64,000 bases of DNA from Trichobilharzia regenti (GCA_944472135.2 OX235262.1:86216903-86280902); one strand, 5' to 3'; shown: positions 22,669 to 33,849, counted from the stretch's first letter. Notes: generated from the letters alone by a model not told the origin. Translations and numbers: made by a program.

Positions 22669-22912
22669 GCGTCGGTGGTATAGCGGTTAGGACACTCGCC
22701 GACCATGAACATGGTCAGGGGTTCGATCCCCGGCCGACGCACACCTTTACCTCTCTAAGCCAGAAATAATTCTGGTAAAGATCAAAGGTTGGGCATGAGG
22801 CTAGCAACCCCATCCTGTAAAATAAACACTGCTATAGAAACTTCAAGCCACTAGTTTGAAGCCCTATGTTCCACTGGGGAACGTGAAGGAAAAATTATTT
22901 ATTATTATTATT
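22669..22912 (+). mobile_element. SINE2 (tRNA head plus RTE ends) inserted in F3
   Basis: A full tRNA-like head has 7-bp acceptor-stem ends GCGTCGG (22669-22675) and CCGACGC, box A GGTATAGCGGTTAGGAC and box B GGGGTTCGATCCCC. The next segment (about 22755-22850) matches the 5' UTR of the RTE at 42133-42222: GGTAAAG, AGGTTGGGC, GCTAGCAACCCCA, CCTGTAAAA, ACAGAAACTTCAA-like. The last part (22856-22890) matches the RTE 3' end (GAAGCCCTATGTTCCACT). An ATT-rich tail follows. The flanks ACTCGCCAGTTAG (22657-22669) and ACTCACCAGTTAG (22913-22925) are a 13-bp target duplication with one change. Confidence 0.85.
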
Positions 22913-23110
22913 ACTCACCAGTTAGCAGGGAATATCTTAAGCCTTGAAGGATATCATGCCCCTACTGAGATTCCAACTCGCATCACCCAGTGCTGCAGTC
23001 AAAAACGTTATGACTGAACTATTCGGGCTCGCGATTGACCTCCTGTAGGACTGTATTGGATATTTTTGATTGGACACTGGTCAGTAACTACTGTAGTGTA
23101 TCTAGTCCTA

Positions 23111-24469
23111 TCCAGGTACCTAATACCAATAATAATCGTCTTTTTTCTGAATCTGGAAAGCTTCGCGATAGTGCATGTCTCAAAGAAGTTTTTTGGCTAT
23201 ACAGTCGAACATAGAGATCAGTTTCTTGCGTTAAGGCGATAATCGAATAAATCTGGTCACTACAATAAGAATACAAGAAGGCCTGATGGTAAAATAGTCC
23301 ATCTGTTAGACATATATAATGTAATACAAGAAACTTAATTAAAAAGCTTTCATGTATTTAACCTAATCAGCTTAAAATTTCCATTCGATTGTGTTAACAG
23401 TGTTACACTGTTCCTGTGGACTGGTGACTCGTTTATACATTCTTACTACCATCTAAAATTTTGTACTGTAGATAAATCCCTTAAAATTTGATTTCTTAAT
23501 CTAACTGAAGGTGAGATATATATATATACAATAACACCACATAATACTGTATACCCCAGTGACAATGTATTTTACCTTTTCGGAAAAAAACAATATAAGT
23601 TAAAGATAAATGAAAAACCACCTGTTCACCTGTTTTCCTTCTAAATATTCGGTCTGTTTATTCAATCATTTCTCCTTTCTTTATGTGTGTATAAAATCTT
23701 GCATTCGCTAAATTATCAAAATTCTTATCAAAAACTGAAATCACTTCATAGTATAAGATTCATCTTTGTTTATTAAAACGATAATATAATCAGCCTACCA
23801 ACCAGTTGGTTCATTTGGTTGCTTGTTTGTTTATTTAGCAAATCTATCATCCTCTTCAACAGTCATGCCTTTACGAATATGTTTGCTGAATGTGTGTGTG
23901 TGTGTGTACGTGTGTGCGTGTGTCTTTGGAGGTGTACCTGACACATCTTTACTGGTATTACATTAATTTCTTTTCTAATTCTATTTTTTTTTCTAAACAG
24001 GGTCAAATTGTCTATTTAATATCTGATTGAATTATGAGATTGAATAAAAAGAAGCAAAAGAGAAATGAGAACAGTAATAAACAACTACAGTAATAATAAC
24101 AATAAACCTTCATCATTCATTCCTATCACATATGGTTAATCATCCTTCCATATATATATCCTGTTGATGAGTGATTAAATTTAACCGCTTTACATCTCTT
24201 TATTGTCATGTTATAGGCTTAGACCGTAAAATTTTATTTATCTATTTATTAATTCAAACGAATACATCTAAGTGATTATTTATGGGTTCAAATAGACATC
24301 TGTCATTAGAGTTGAATAAAATGGTTAAACCATAATGATTTGAATGTCTAATGCAGACTATATTATTGAGTTATGATGCCGGCATGTTTACCACAAACTC
24401 AGTAAGCCAGCTGGATGTCCTTCAATACATTGATTAGACCTTTATATATGAACGGCACAGACGTTACTA
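23111..24469. other. No gene seen; AT-rich
   Basis: No coding signal or known repeat. It contains the GT microsatellite at 23891-23923 and a short AT run near 23516-23530. Confidence 0.4.
23891..23923. repeat. (GT)n microsatellite, imperfect
   Basis: GT dinucleotides with two short interruptions. Confidence 0.9.
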
Positions 24470-24620
24470 TTAGATGGTTGAAGGCGATCGGCCACAGGAA
24501 GCCTTGTTCTACCTAGGTTCCGTGCTATTTGGCACTCAGCAGTCAGCAAGGCGTATCTGAAACCTTGAAGGACACATCATACTAGTTACTAGTCTCCAAT
24601 CAAAGTACAGAAGTTATTAT
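24470..24620 (-). mobile_element. F3 hammerhead-like repeat
   Basis: On the minus strand (24552 to 24501): GCCTTGCTGAC, then TGCTGAGTGCC, loop AAAT, AGCAC, GGAA, CCTAGGT. Stem II (GTGC/GCAC) pairs, and stem III is the palindrome CCTAGG. Stem I (GCCTTG/CAAGGC) also pairs. The core carries a four-base insertion and GAAA reads GGAA, so activity is unlikely. It is the least interrupted F3 copy in the window. Confidence 0.65.
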
Positions 24621-24929
24621 CTTTCAACAGACCAAACACACAGGCTTCATTCGCATGTAAAAGAGCACACATTGCTGAAGTGCGGAATCGAAAGTAGGTC
24701 TTTAAATCCTGGCCAATCTGTTGGTCACATTGTTTAGAGATTAGAAGTTTGGTGCTCTTCTACTAATGATGGATATCTTGAAAAGCATTAGCTCACAGCC
24801 TGTAGCTGACTGTTATCCTCACAAGGCTAGTAGCGGGAGTGCTCTGTGATCATCTGTTTTTCTGGGGCCTTCTAAGTTTGAAAGTTACGAATAGCTTACT
24901 TAGTTTTGCAGTTAATAGTGTTCTCTGAG
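24621..24929. other. No gene seen between F3 and PLE
   Basis: Moderately AT-rich, with no recognised repeat. Confidence 0.3.
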
Positions 24930-25530
24930 CTGATTGGTTTAGTAGCGGAGCTTTCGTCGTTTTTCTGGACGACATCTTCAGCGCAGTATTTAGCATAAAG
25001 TCAAGTGATACAATTGCGTCTCCTGGCGATCAACCGTCTTTATATTTGTATTGACCGTTTTCTATTGATTAGGATTTTAAACTTTCAGGTCACATGATTT
25101 ACTTTTTATTAGTTTATATATTTCATCTATATTAACGTGTTTATTAATGGCATTTTCGTTTGAGTACCAGGCTTCTAGGAATTCCCTGGCACATTTGGTG
25201 TTTCCTCTGTTTCAGATTTTGATATTATCCCAATCAAATTGATGTCCATAATTGTCTGTATGCATTCATACTAAAGAATTCATATCATGGCTTTTCACGG
25301 CTGATTTGTGTTCTTGGATTCTTATTCGAAGGGGACGCCCACTTTGACCGATGTAATGTTTGTTACAGTTCATTCAATTTATTTTGTAAATGGTGTTAAT
25401 TTTATCTTCTTTTTCTGTCGGACCTTTTGGTTTGTATAAGATCGAATTAAGCGATTCGGCTGGTTTGTGTGCTACATCTATATCAAACTAATAAACACCA
25501 AGAGATGGTTGTTTGGTGGGGGAAGTAAGA
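24930..25530 (-). pseudogene. Penelope-like element: RT tail, GIY-YIG domain and 3' end
   Basis: On the minus strand from about 25525: FDIDVAHKPAESLNSILYKP (RT-nuclease linker typical of PLEs), then TIYKIN-stop-MNCNKHYIGQ and SGRPLRIRIQEHKSAVK (YIG motif and EH signature), then a part near DWDNIKI and ARELLEAWYS, and a KLIKSKSCDLKV-like tail before the 3' UTR. The in-frame TGA falls at the first Cys of the expected C-x2-C pair. A hammerhead-like motif follows in the 3' UTR (24944-24985). The same family is present at 49.3 kb. Confidence 0.85.
24944..24985 (-). ncRNA. Hammerhead-like motif in PLE 3' UTR
   Basis: Minus strand: CTGAAGA (24981-24975), one extra T, a perfect 5-bp stem II GTCGT/ACGAC around loop CCAGAAAA, then GAAA, GC, T, C, giving the four-base palindromic stem III AGCT and a C before the predicted cleavage. 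GCG before the core can pair with CGC after it as a short stem I. The extra T between the core and stem II departs from the canonical form and may reduce or abolish activity. Confidence 0.6.
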
Positions 25531-26454
25531 TGTGTTTAGTCTGCCTATCTTTAAATTCCAAACACTGGCTATATAACAGTGGACTTAGTGGCTTTATCAG
25601 AGTAGCTAGTAGGGAATAAACTGGGGATTATATAACCACGCTAGTAAAATAGTGGTTCGGGATTCAATTCATTAGACGCCATTCGTCCCTTTTTTCTCAA
25701 AATTAACTACTTATTATGCAAAGAAACGTATCTGAGTATTTCGTGGGTATATATATATATATTCACTTCAAAGCCATAGATCAGCAGGCATCTGTTCTTA
25801 TTTGTTTACAACCAAAGGAGCCCGTCCGCTAACTATCGAATGTCCGTCGTCGAATGTAACAAACAAAGTATTCAACATTCTTCCCCATCATGAAACATTC
25901 ACTCTGTGTAACATATTATGACAAATAATAAACCCTGTATTGAGGATTCATAGAAAAGCAGTTAAAATAGCCTGATGGAACTTGGACATAGTCTTTATGC
26001 ATTATAATTTGGCCCTTCTAAGCACTTGGAGTACAATCATTGGCACTACTGTGTGTACTTTTTAGGAACAATAGGCAATACAGCGGTTATTTTTAAATTA
26101 TATGCATACTTTCTCGAAGAATTAATTTAATTAGTAGAATTTCAGCTAACATGAGACCTATTCATAAAGTATAGTTAGATATGACTAATCTGTTATTAAC
26201 TGAACCAATTAAGGACTATAAGATTGACTAAAGTGAATGAACGAGATAGTCACAAACTCCACAATAAAATTCATAGAAATCCCTACAAAGATCACATTCT
26301 CATTATTAATCTCTTAACCTTTAATGAATACTTCATGGATAATGAGAAGCCCTAATGAGAAGTTGTGGTCAGTGATTGCCATCATGTCAGGTATGAAGCG
26401 TATGCTCATCCATAGCACTGGTTGGCTATATCATTACGTTATGAGTTGAAAGAA
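25531..26454. other. No gene seen
   Basis: AT-rich; a short AT run near 25747-25761. No repeat recognised. Confidence 0.35.
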
Positions 26455-26640
26455 TTTAGAATTCACCAGTGGGTGAATGGTGAAGTGGCTCGCCTCATGA
26501 CCTGAAGGTCCTGGGTTCAACTTCTGGTGGATGTGCACTGTTTAAAAGTACTAAACTAGAATGAAATGGTTTCGTAATGCTCTCTACTCTCTAAGTGATG
26601 TTGGCCGGTGACGAAGTATGCATTTTTCATTCAACATCTT
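26455..26640 (+). mobile_element. F2 repeat, single plus arm
   Basis: tRNA-like segment (GGGTGAATGGTGAAGTGGC as box A region; GGTCCTGGGTTCAACTTC as box B region), then GTGCACTGTTTAAAAGTAC and ACTAGAATGAAATGG, a worn hammerhead-like half. No inverted partner is seen on the left. Confidence 0.55.
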
Positions 26641-27599
26641 CCCGAGTAGCAAATAACTAGTAATAATCATTCACTTAATGAAGTGGTCTTCCATACGATA
26701 TGTATTATGTATGATAAACCAAATCATTTCCATCTTCTATTAGTTGGTAAGATGTACCATTATTAAATTATTATTAAGAAATGAAAGAAACCTTTCATTT
26801 CGGCTGTATCATATGATTTCGACTGCTAAGCTTTATAAAACTCGATTACCTGATGAAACGTGATATTCTGTGATAATAGTTAATTTAAGATCTAAATGAA
26901 TTCGCAACATTTTAAACCTGCCACCCAATAAAGTCACGTTTCACAGAAACATAATCCAGGCGGAAAACGTTTTTCCACCATTTTTCTGATGCGTATCCCA
27001 TTTCCAATAATACTACACAAGAAAAAACACATCGAATACTAACTTCTCAGTGATCGTTTTCATTTTAAATACTCGAACCTTTTGTAATATGGTCCAACTA
27101 ATATGTTTACATCTATAAGATGGAGGTAAAAGAAAAGGTGTTCAAGCAACGACCAGTATCAGCATTAAAGAAACATGAAGCCTTCAGTAAAAGTCTACTA
27201 CTGAAAGGAATAGTGATTTTGCCGATTATTGAGTGATATTTACACAGGTTCCCTTGATATCTAACAATTCTCAAAAATTAATAAAATATCGATTCTCTGC
27301 ATCAGAATTTTGCTTTACTCCAGGCTGTAAATACGTCCACCAGAGGTTACAGGTCGAAATATGTCTTTCCCTGACATTTGTAGAATTCGTTGACTAGTTA
27401 CTAAGGTGTAACCAGTATCTATGTCTGTAAAACTGGGCGGCACGTGTTTGAATCTATAAAAGGGACATCAACTTCTTCAGAGCTGTAGGTACGCCTTGTT
27501 GATGAGTGGCAACATGTACGAAGCCCAGGGCTTCCTATCGACTGCTTTCAACAACTTGACATTTTTTCAATATTTCCAAATCCCTACAAACTGATTCTT

Positions 27600-27920
27600 G
27601 GAAATTAATCTGATGCTCACTAGTGGCTATCTACAGGATGAAGTTCCCTGGAGTTCCAATAATAAGTCCCGACTGGCGGGATCCACCTGATATAAAGTGA
27701 GAAGTACTAGCTGACGAAGTTTGCAGGTTCCACACTTCGTAGAAATTAGAATTCATGGGCCATTTGGTTCGGTCTCAGTAGATGAATGGTATGTAAGCTG
27801 TCCTTTTAACCGGAAGGTGCTGGATCATACCCCTATGATCAACATATGGGATAAACGTTTCTATCGAAATAAGGGTTTTCATGCAGCTAAGCCGAAAATC
27901 TGGTGAATAATCTCTCTGAG
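27600..27920 (+). mobile_element. F2 repeat: centre module plus plus-strand arm
   Basis: 27610-27655 matches the F2 centre at 59571 (CACTAGTGGCTATCTACAGG, GATGAAGTTCCCTGG). 27770-27840 is a worn tRNA-like arm (GTAGATGAATGGTATGTAAG, TTAACCGGAAGGTGC). The hammerhead-like part is not recognisable. Confidence 0.5.
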
Positions 27921-28084
27921 GTGTCATTTATAAAGTTTCTTCCTTGCTCTTCATGACTTCATAGTATCCAGTGTGTTTCTGATTTATTCAGGCATAGAAA
28001 AATAAATCTTGATAAGGAATAAAGAAATTTGACACAAACTGTGGTTGCCATAACAGTTATCCAGAAAAGTTCATCAGAACACCG

Positions 28085-28628
28085 AGGCTCACTCTCCGAA
28101 TCGCACCTAAGAAAGACGTGTACATCAAGCTACCCCATACGGAGGTTCATAGCAGATTGACAACTTGACAAATATTGAACGCTGTTATAAAGGCTTTTTA
28201 TAAAGCTAATATCTTAATAATTGGAATGTGAAGCCAATATATCCACCATCTGAGCCCTTTGAACATGCGAAAAATGATGTCACATCCCACTGTATTTACC
28301 AAGTCATATGTAAGTGTGGCCACACATACATAGGGAGAACTCATCGACCTTTACAAGTAAGAGCTTCAGAGCATATTCCTGAATGGCTACAGAAACAAAT
28401 AGAATCTTCAGAACCCATTAATGGTGAGAACAGATGACCTGGCCCCTCTATTGCGAAATGCATTATAGAGACAGGAAATAAAACTGACGTTCACACATCT
28501 TTTAAACCTATCTATAAAACGTTTTTGGGGTTATCCTAAAGTTTGTGGAAGCCCTAGCAATTAGAAAGTTCAAGCCACCTTTATACGTTCGAAAACAATT
28601 CGTCATGACATTAAACCTTCCTTGGTAA
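28085..28628 (+). pseudogene. Penelope-like element C-terminus with GIY-YIG domain
   Basis: RT tail KKDVYIKLP near 28115, then FEHAKNDVTSHCIYQVICKC, then GHTYIGRTHRPLQVRASEHIP (YIG motif, Arg, EH) in one frame (28228-28437). A stop at 28435 and a frame change are followed by FVEALAIRKFKPPLYVRKQ and the terminal LNLPW with a TAA at 28626-28628. The end matches the 60 kb PLE (LSLPW). It is truncated at its 5' side and lacks the RT core. Confidence 0.85.
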
Positions 28629-29514
28629 GCTTTGTTTGATACCAGGATATATGTACTATTATCTCTCTTATTTGGTTTAGTGATCCTCATTGTTATTTTG
28701 ACCTTCAATATGTCCTTTTAACTTGATCTAAGTCTATTTTCTCACCTCTTAACTCTTTATTAATTCCATATATATTCCTATGACAAGTCCGTGTGTGATC
28801 AGATTATTCGAAATGTGTTGCACAAATACAACATTACACGATTCAGATAAATAAACGTCTTATTGCTTTGTCTAAATTCATAAAAGGAACTAATTGTTTT
28901 AAAAATACATCTGTTGTAAAATGTATACCCATTATTTTCATTGTATGTAAGTAGCCTAGCAACATTCCGTGTACCTATAGCTTTACCGTCATCGCGATAA
29001 CTGATGCTTCCATTAATTGGTCAGAAAAACAAAAAAATTAGTAAACAATTTTCAAACTAAGAAAGACATGTTGTATTCAGTCACATTAACTGTCATCTTG
29101 TTACCATGTAACAACAAGAAAAAAACAAAAAGAAGACAAAGAAACAGGTACTTTCTTTTTCTGCTTAACATATTTGTATAATAAACATATTTTTGATCTA
29201 AATGACTTCTTGTAAACAATTTTCAGTTGATAAAGATAAAGAAGATGCAAATACCAGCACGAATATCCTATGACTGACAGCTGTACATTAGAATACCTTC
29301 GCTACACAATAAAGCTTGGATACTGTGACGTTTTGCCCTAGTGGAATTCTACTATCACTGCTGTCCGTCAAAATGATTAGTGTTTATGTTAAACTTTATG
29401 TGAGCAGGAGTTCAGTTTGAATTTACTGAATGAATCATGAGTTTAAAAAACCTTTGCAGAAGATAACTTCGATGGACACCATTTATACAAGATATGATAA
29501 TTTAATTTTAAATT
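28629..29514. other. PLE 3' UTR then no gene seen
   Basis: 28629 to roughly 28880 is likely the PLE 3' UTR (its end TTGTCTAAATTCATAAAA resembles the PLE end at 61.5 kb). Beyond that nothing is recognised. Confidence 0.4.
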
Positions 29515-29783
29515 AGTTAGAGAACCATTGAAAACCAGGAAGTATTGGATAGCTGTTCCTTCCGTCCTAGTTTGGAAATCACTGGCAGTACGCATCCACT
29601 TGGACCCGATTCAATGGCCCAGTGACTGAATGGTAAATGAGCTTACCTTGTCACCGAAAGGTCCTGGGTTCGAAACCCAGTGGGCACATACTGCCGGTGA
29701 TTCCCAAACTAGGATGAAACAGCTGTCTAGTACTCCCTGATTTCATTGGTGCTCTTACTGATATCAATCCATGATCACCGCGT
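29515..29783. mobile_element. F2 hammerhead-like foldback element
   Basis: Left end AGTTAGAGAACCATTGAAAA and right end (reverse complement) ATCAGTAAGAGCACCAATGA are inverted arms. The centre (29628-29690) is a tRNA-like unit: GTGACTGAATGGTAAATGAG (box A) and GGTCCTGGGTTCGAAACC (box B). In the right arm AAACTAGGATGAAA, CAGCTG, TC keeps the stem III palindrome, but the CTGANGA half is damaged. Confidence 0.7.
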
Positions 29784-31924
29784 CAAAACAAATCTGATAC
29801 TTACAAACCATCTATTGAAAATTTAAATTAGTATGAAATTTCACCCGCAATCAAAGTTCATTTAGACAAGGCATCTACAAAGTTTTATAAATCATTTCAG
29901 CAGATTACAATCTAGAAATAGTTGTTTAAAAATGGAAAGCCTCTAGTCAGTTAGGTAGAATCGATGTTTATTCAAATAATTCTATTATCGAGTGATCACA
30001 AATTCTCGAATAAGTTTTAAAAGCGCTGAATTTGTTCACTTCATCAGAATCTTTCAGAATCAGGTAAAAGACAACCCTTCCTCATGTAAGTTACTTTATA
30101 TCCCGGTTATTGGTTAGGATTTTACAATTAGTTTCATTACAAACCATAAACACTGTCAAAGTAACTAATTATTAACACCATTTAGTCCGCACACCTTGAT
30201 TCACTACAATAAAATGTACAAACAGGACAAAGAGATCATTTTCGAGACATGTTCATGAACATCCATCAGTATGAGTTGCATAAAGATAATGATTACCACA
30301 CAACGGTTCAGCTCTTAGACTCAATTTTATTTGCAGATAAATGGTATCAATAGATAATTCCATCTGCTTAATATAAAAAGTGAAATGTTATCAGTGAAGC
30401 TGCTAGCAACAAGTGAAAAACCTTCAATTCTCTGTATTAAAGACGTTATTTTGTGCCTCTCTTACAATCATGGCTTTCACCGGATATTGTCCTTTTGACT
30501 TATTTCATAACTTTGCTTAGCCTCTCTCTTCCTATGCTTCCAAGCTCTTACTAACGCTAAGCTCTCTTCACCATTAAATATTCAACTGTGATTAGATTAC
30601 TTATTTTCATAATTTATTACTTTCATTTTTTATCGATATACTATTCAACATATTATTGCTTAAAATCGATATTAACCTTAGTAATTCTCCGAACCACTAT
30701 TTAAATGCATAACTTTAATGAAAAAAGGTAATGAATGGAAAGGAAGCTTTCGTTAAATTTAATCGTCTTTTATTCTCAAAACAATCAGCTTTTAGAAACT
30801 AGATTTCATAAACATATTTATTTATTTAAATAAACTATGTTTCTTCAGCTAGTGAGTGGTACTAGTTACCGGAAAGAAGAATGATGTTGTTTCAAGAGAA
30901 AGATATGAAAGGCGTGAGTAATGTTAACGAACCAAGAATAGAACCAAGTAACAGAATTAAACTTAGATGATGGATATGGTCAGTCTTTGAGCATGCCCAC
31001 CTCCTTATAGTTGTGTGTGTGTGTGAGTGCGTGTGTGTAAGTGTGCAATGAATGTTCGGATTGCCTTGGTTTAACATGCTTAAACATAATTCCTAATGAT
31101 ACAAGAAATAATTATCATAAATATACATAATGAGAGGGCTTTCTATATGTATACCTATAAAATGACTTAAGCAAAAGGGAAGAGAAATTTCGAAAGGGAA
31201 CTCGAATAGTTCGATGATAAGCAAGTAGGTAGACTAAATAGGGGTAGAGAAACCAAGTAAAATTGGTAAAGAGGTTAAACATCTCAACGGAAATTGCAGA
31301 ACACTTAAGATTGTATAAGGTGGAAATGTAAACAAAACAGTGTTTGATTTTATTAACTTAGAAAAAAAAACATACAACAAAAGACAAGGGAATGTGTAAT
31401 ACCATAAGAATAATGAAATTCGCCTTACTACTATTTATTAGAATATTACTGATAATAAGAGCTGAATTAAATTGTCGCCTATCCCCTATCATACTGTTCA
31501 TTTCATTTGTTTAAGTCTATTCAGTGACTATGTTTCCATAGTTTATCAAATTAGAGATTATTAAGTTATTGAACATAAAAGAAATGGTGGTTATTCATAC
31601 GGTGAGATGATTGGTCCACGAAATAGGTCAAATATTTTGTTTCGCTCCGCTATTGATTTTCTTTTCTTCTTATTTGGAAAGATTTTTACTAATTGTATTA
31701 ATTATTTTTAGGTTCCTTTTAAATGATCGATAATTTAATAACTCACGAAAAATGCATGTGTGGGCATAGATGTCCTTTCTTTCTCTTTTCAGAAAGTGTG
31801 TTCCATAATTGAATTCAATTAAAATTTTCCCGTCGATTGATTGAACTGAAGTGCTTGGTCTCAGGTTGATATGTCGTCTCCTAGTGCAGATGCTTTGAGG
31901 ATGTCTGGGCATGTAATTAGAGGT
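29784..31924. other. No gene seen; AT-rich
   Basis: No repeat or exon recognised apart from the GT microsatellite at 31011-31046. Confidence 0.4.
31011..31046. repeat. (GT)n microsatellite, imperfect
   Basis: GT dinucleotides with short interruptions. Confidence 0.9.
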
Positions 31925-31952
31925 TAATTGGTGGATGGTGGCTAGCAGTGGA

Positions 31953-31997
31953 ATACAGGATGCGCATTTCGTCCTATTTGGGACTCGTCAGCTGGAT
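31953..31997 (-). ncRNA. Hammerhead ribozyme, Schistosoma Sm-alpha type
   Basis: Minus strand: ATCCAG, CTGACGA (31991-31985), stem II GTCC/GGAC around CAAATA, GAAA (31970-31967), palindrome TGCGCA as stem III with flanking A/T, then C (31959) and CTGTAT. All core positions fit CUGANGA...GAAA. Stem I (ATCCAG/CTGTAT) has one mismatch. Self-cleavage would be expected after the C at 31959. This is the sequence class of the known Schistosoma hammerhead. Confidence 0.85.
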
Positions 31998-32345
31998 GTA
32001 CCTGCATTTCTCAGTGAGTGATGGTGTTCCCACTGAGACTCGAACTCAGTGTTCGTAGTTTCAAACCCCGAAGCGTTATCCATTGGACCGCTTGGTTCCC
32101 TGGATTCCACTGCTAGTCACCATCTAGCAATTGACTTCAAGTTGCTTGACCAGACATCGTCGAAGCATATGCACCGTGAACCGATATGTCAACCTGAGAA
32201 CAAATATTTTAGTCCAGTCAATCGACAGGAAAATCTAAATTGAATTAAATAATCAATTAGACCCAGCTCACAAGAGGTGGCTCTGAGGTGGACACTGAGT
32301 TCGAGTCTAGGTGGGGACACCGTCACTCACTGCGGAATGCAGGTA

Positions 32346-32394
32346 TCTCCAGCTAAAGAGAGACTTAGATAGGATGAAATGCGCATCCTGGATT
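32346..32394 (+). ncRNA. Degenerate F1 hammerhead motif
   Basis: Stem I parts (TCTCCAG and CTGGAT) and GAAATGCGCATC are kept, but the core reads CTAAAGA and stem II (GAGAC / AGGAT) is mostly lost. Probably inactive. Confidence 0.7.
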
Positions 32395-32430
32395 TCACTG
32401 CTAGTCACCATCCACCATTTGTGTTTCACA

Positions 32431-33849
32431 ATGTTTATATTACCCTTAAAACAACCTTTTAACATGAAATGGCATAATTCGACAAATTACGGAAGGATGA
32501 AGGCACTGGATGACCATTTTATTTGTTATTGAAACTCTTCAGCTCAGTTTGTTATCAGTCTCCTCAAAAGGTGAAGAAATGTGCTCAAATACCTAAGGAA
32601 TAAGGTTACTGTGCTAGGAATGAATCCAAACTGATCCTTTTATGATTAATGAAATAATTACTTTTCGTTGAATCACCATTAATGACACTCAAGAATGTTG
32701 ATTGCATTAGGAAAGTCTTATTGACCTCTACCATTTTGACTGATAACAATCACAACTAGGTTACTATTTTTTTGTTGAAGAAAAATTCCTTCAGGGAGAG
32801 TGACAAATCATAGAGAAATCTTAAATAACTTTAGCTGAAAGAATAAAACTTTCTTACTCAGGCCTGTCAGATATAGTCATTTAACCTTTATATGAAACTT
32901 TCAAAAGTGAAGTAGCAAGCAACATTTTTGAGCTTACATTTTCAGTGAAAAATAACCACGAAATTCTAAAAGGCCTTAACAAAAAGTATGGAAGAATGTG
33001 GAGCTAAATGGAATTCAACACTGTGGTATTTCGAAATCTACGCATGTTGGATGACCCCTGATAAATTATACTTCTTTTGATTGATGAAATCGATTTTTCG
33101 AAAAATTGATGGGTGGTTCGTGTTCACTTTTCTTATTTAACCACTGAATGTAGCTTGAATAGACTGGCTTTTAAACAAAGATTAGAATAAAATACTAACT
33201 GAAAATCAATATTTTAAAACTCCAAACGATATGATGACTCTATGTCCATTCGCCTAAATAAGCAACCGTTCTGAATACTTTATATAACCAACTGACAGTC
33301 GTATGTTACTGTATGCCAAACCAACAGGAAATATCTAGTTACATGCAGCCAGGCCTACCGTTCGAGTTCGGTTATGATTTAAAGACAGTTTTAGATTTTC
33401 AAAAATTTAGATATAAGGTGAATTTTTTGAAAGTTAATTACATTAAAGACGTATAACTTTTTCTTGTTTGGAAAATAAACATTGTAATTCCTAATTGGTT
33501 TGAGGCTAGCGAAAGTAAGCCGAAGACTTATTGGTATTCGTCAGCAGGTTGTATATGCAACCCTTAAGGAAGTGATACTCCCATTGGTACCTAAGCCAAA
33601 GTCACAAAGTAATATTGTAACAACAGAAGGCAAGACACGGAAGCCAACGTATATTTCCATTGATCAAACCGCTGTTTATTTGTATACAGTTTATATTCGT
33701 TAACGAATCACTGAGCGTGTGATTTCAGTTTACATCAAAAGACATGAAATAGAATGTTCAAATATACATAGTATTCTGTTGCCAATGTAGTATATAACTT
33801 TGGAAAAAGTATTCTGTCGCTAACATCAAACAGAATGTTCAAATAGACA
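32431..33849. other. No gene seen
   Basis: AT-rich. 33751-33855 holds a short direct repeat (AGAATGTTCAAATA with nearby ACAT) twice, about 80 bases apart, next to the PLE 3' boundary. A 67-codon frame (33500-33703) has no recognised motif. Confidence 0.35.

Larger units (their letters stand above)
22385..23110 (-). mobile_element. F3 hammerhead-like repeat, split by two SINEs
   Basis: Minus-strand F3 sequence occupies 22385-22452, 22652-22668 and 22926-23110. Joined, the host sequence follows the uninterrupted F3 copy at 24.5 kb (GTGCTATTTGGCACTC there, GTACTATTTGGTACTC here). The tRNA-like part lies at 22960-23035 (minus strand: AATAGTTCAGTCATAACG, then box B GAGTTGGAATCTCAG). The hammerhead-like core is degraded, but stem II is preserved by a paired change. 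Confidence 0.75.
31925..32430. mobile_element. Head-to-head pair of F1 (Sm-alpha-type) hammerhead SINEs
   Basis: The left copy (about 31925-32098) is on the minus strand and the right copy (about 32270-32430) on the plus strand, 5' heads facing. Each has a tRNA-like promoter (left: GGTCCAATGGATAACG and GAGTTCGAGTCTCAG; right: GAGTTCGAGTCTAGG) followed by GGAACACCATCACTCACTG-like sequence and the hammerhead region. Between them, 32101-32127 is a stray plus-strand F1 3' end (TGGATTCCACTGCTAG). The spacer shares wording with the spacer of the F1 pair at 62.9 kb. Confidence 0.85.

Noticed and set aside
22669..22745. A functional tRNA gene
   Set aside because: It has box A, box B and paired ends, but it continues into a SINE body and tail and has sister copies; it is the SINE2 head.
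29320..29375. Possible further hammerhead-like motif on the minus strand (GGGCAAAACGTCAC)
   Set aside because: Only the 3' half is suggestive; the core and stem II cannot be traced.
29628..29690. tRNA gene with CTTGT anticodon-like loop
   Set aside because: It lies between F2 inverted arms, and equivalent units recur at other F2 loci; treated as a tRNA-like promoter part.
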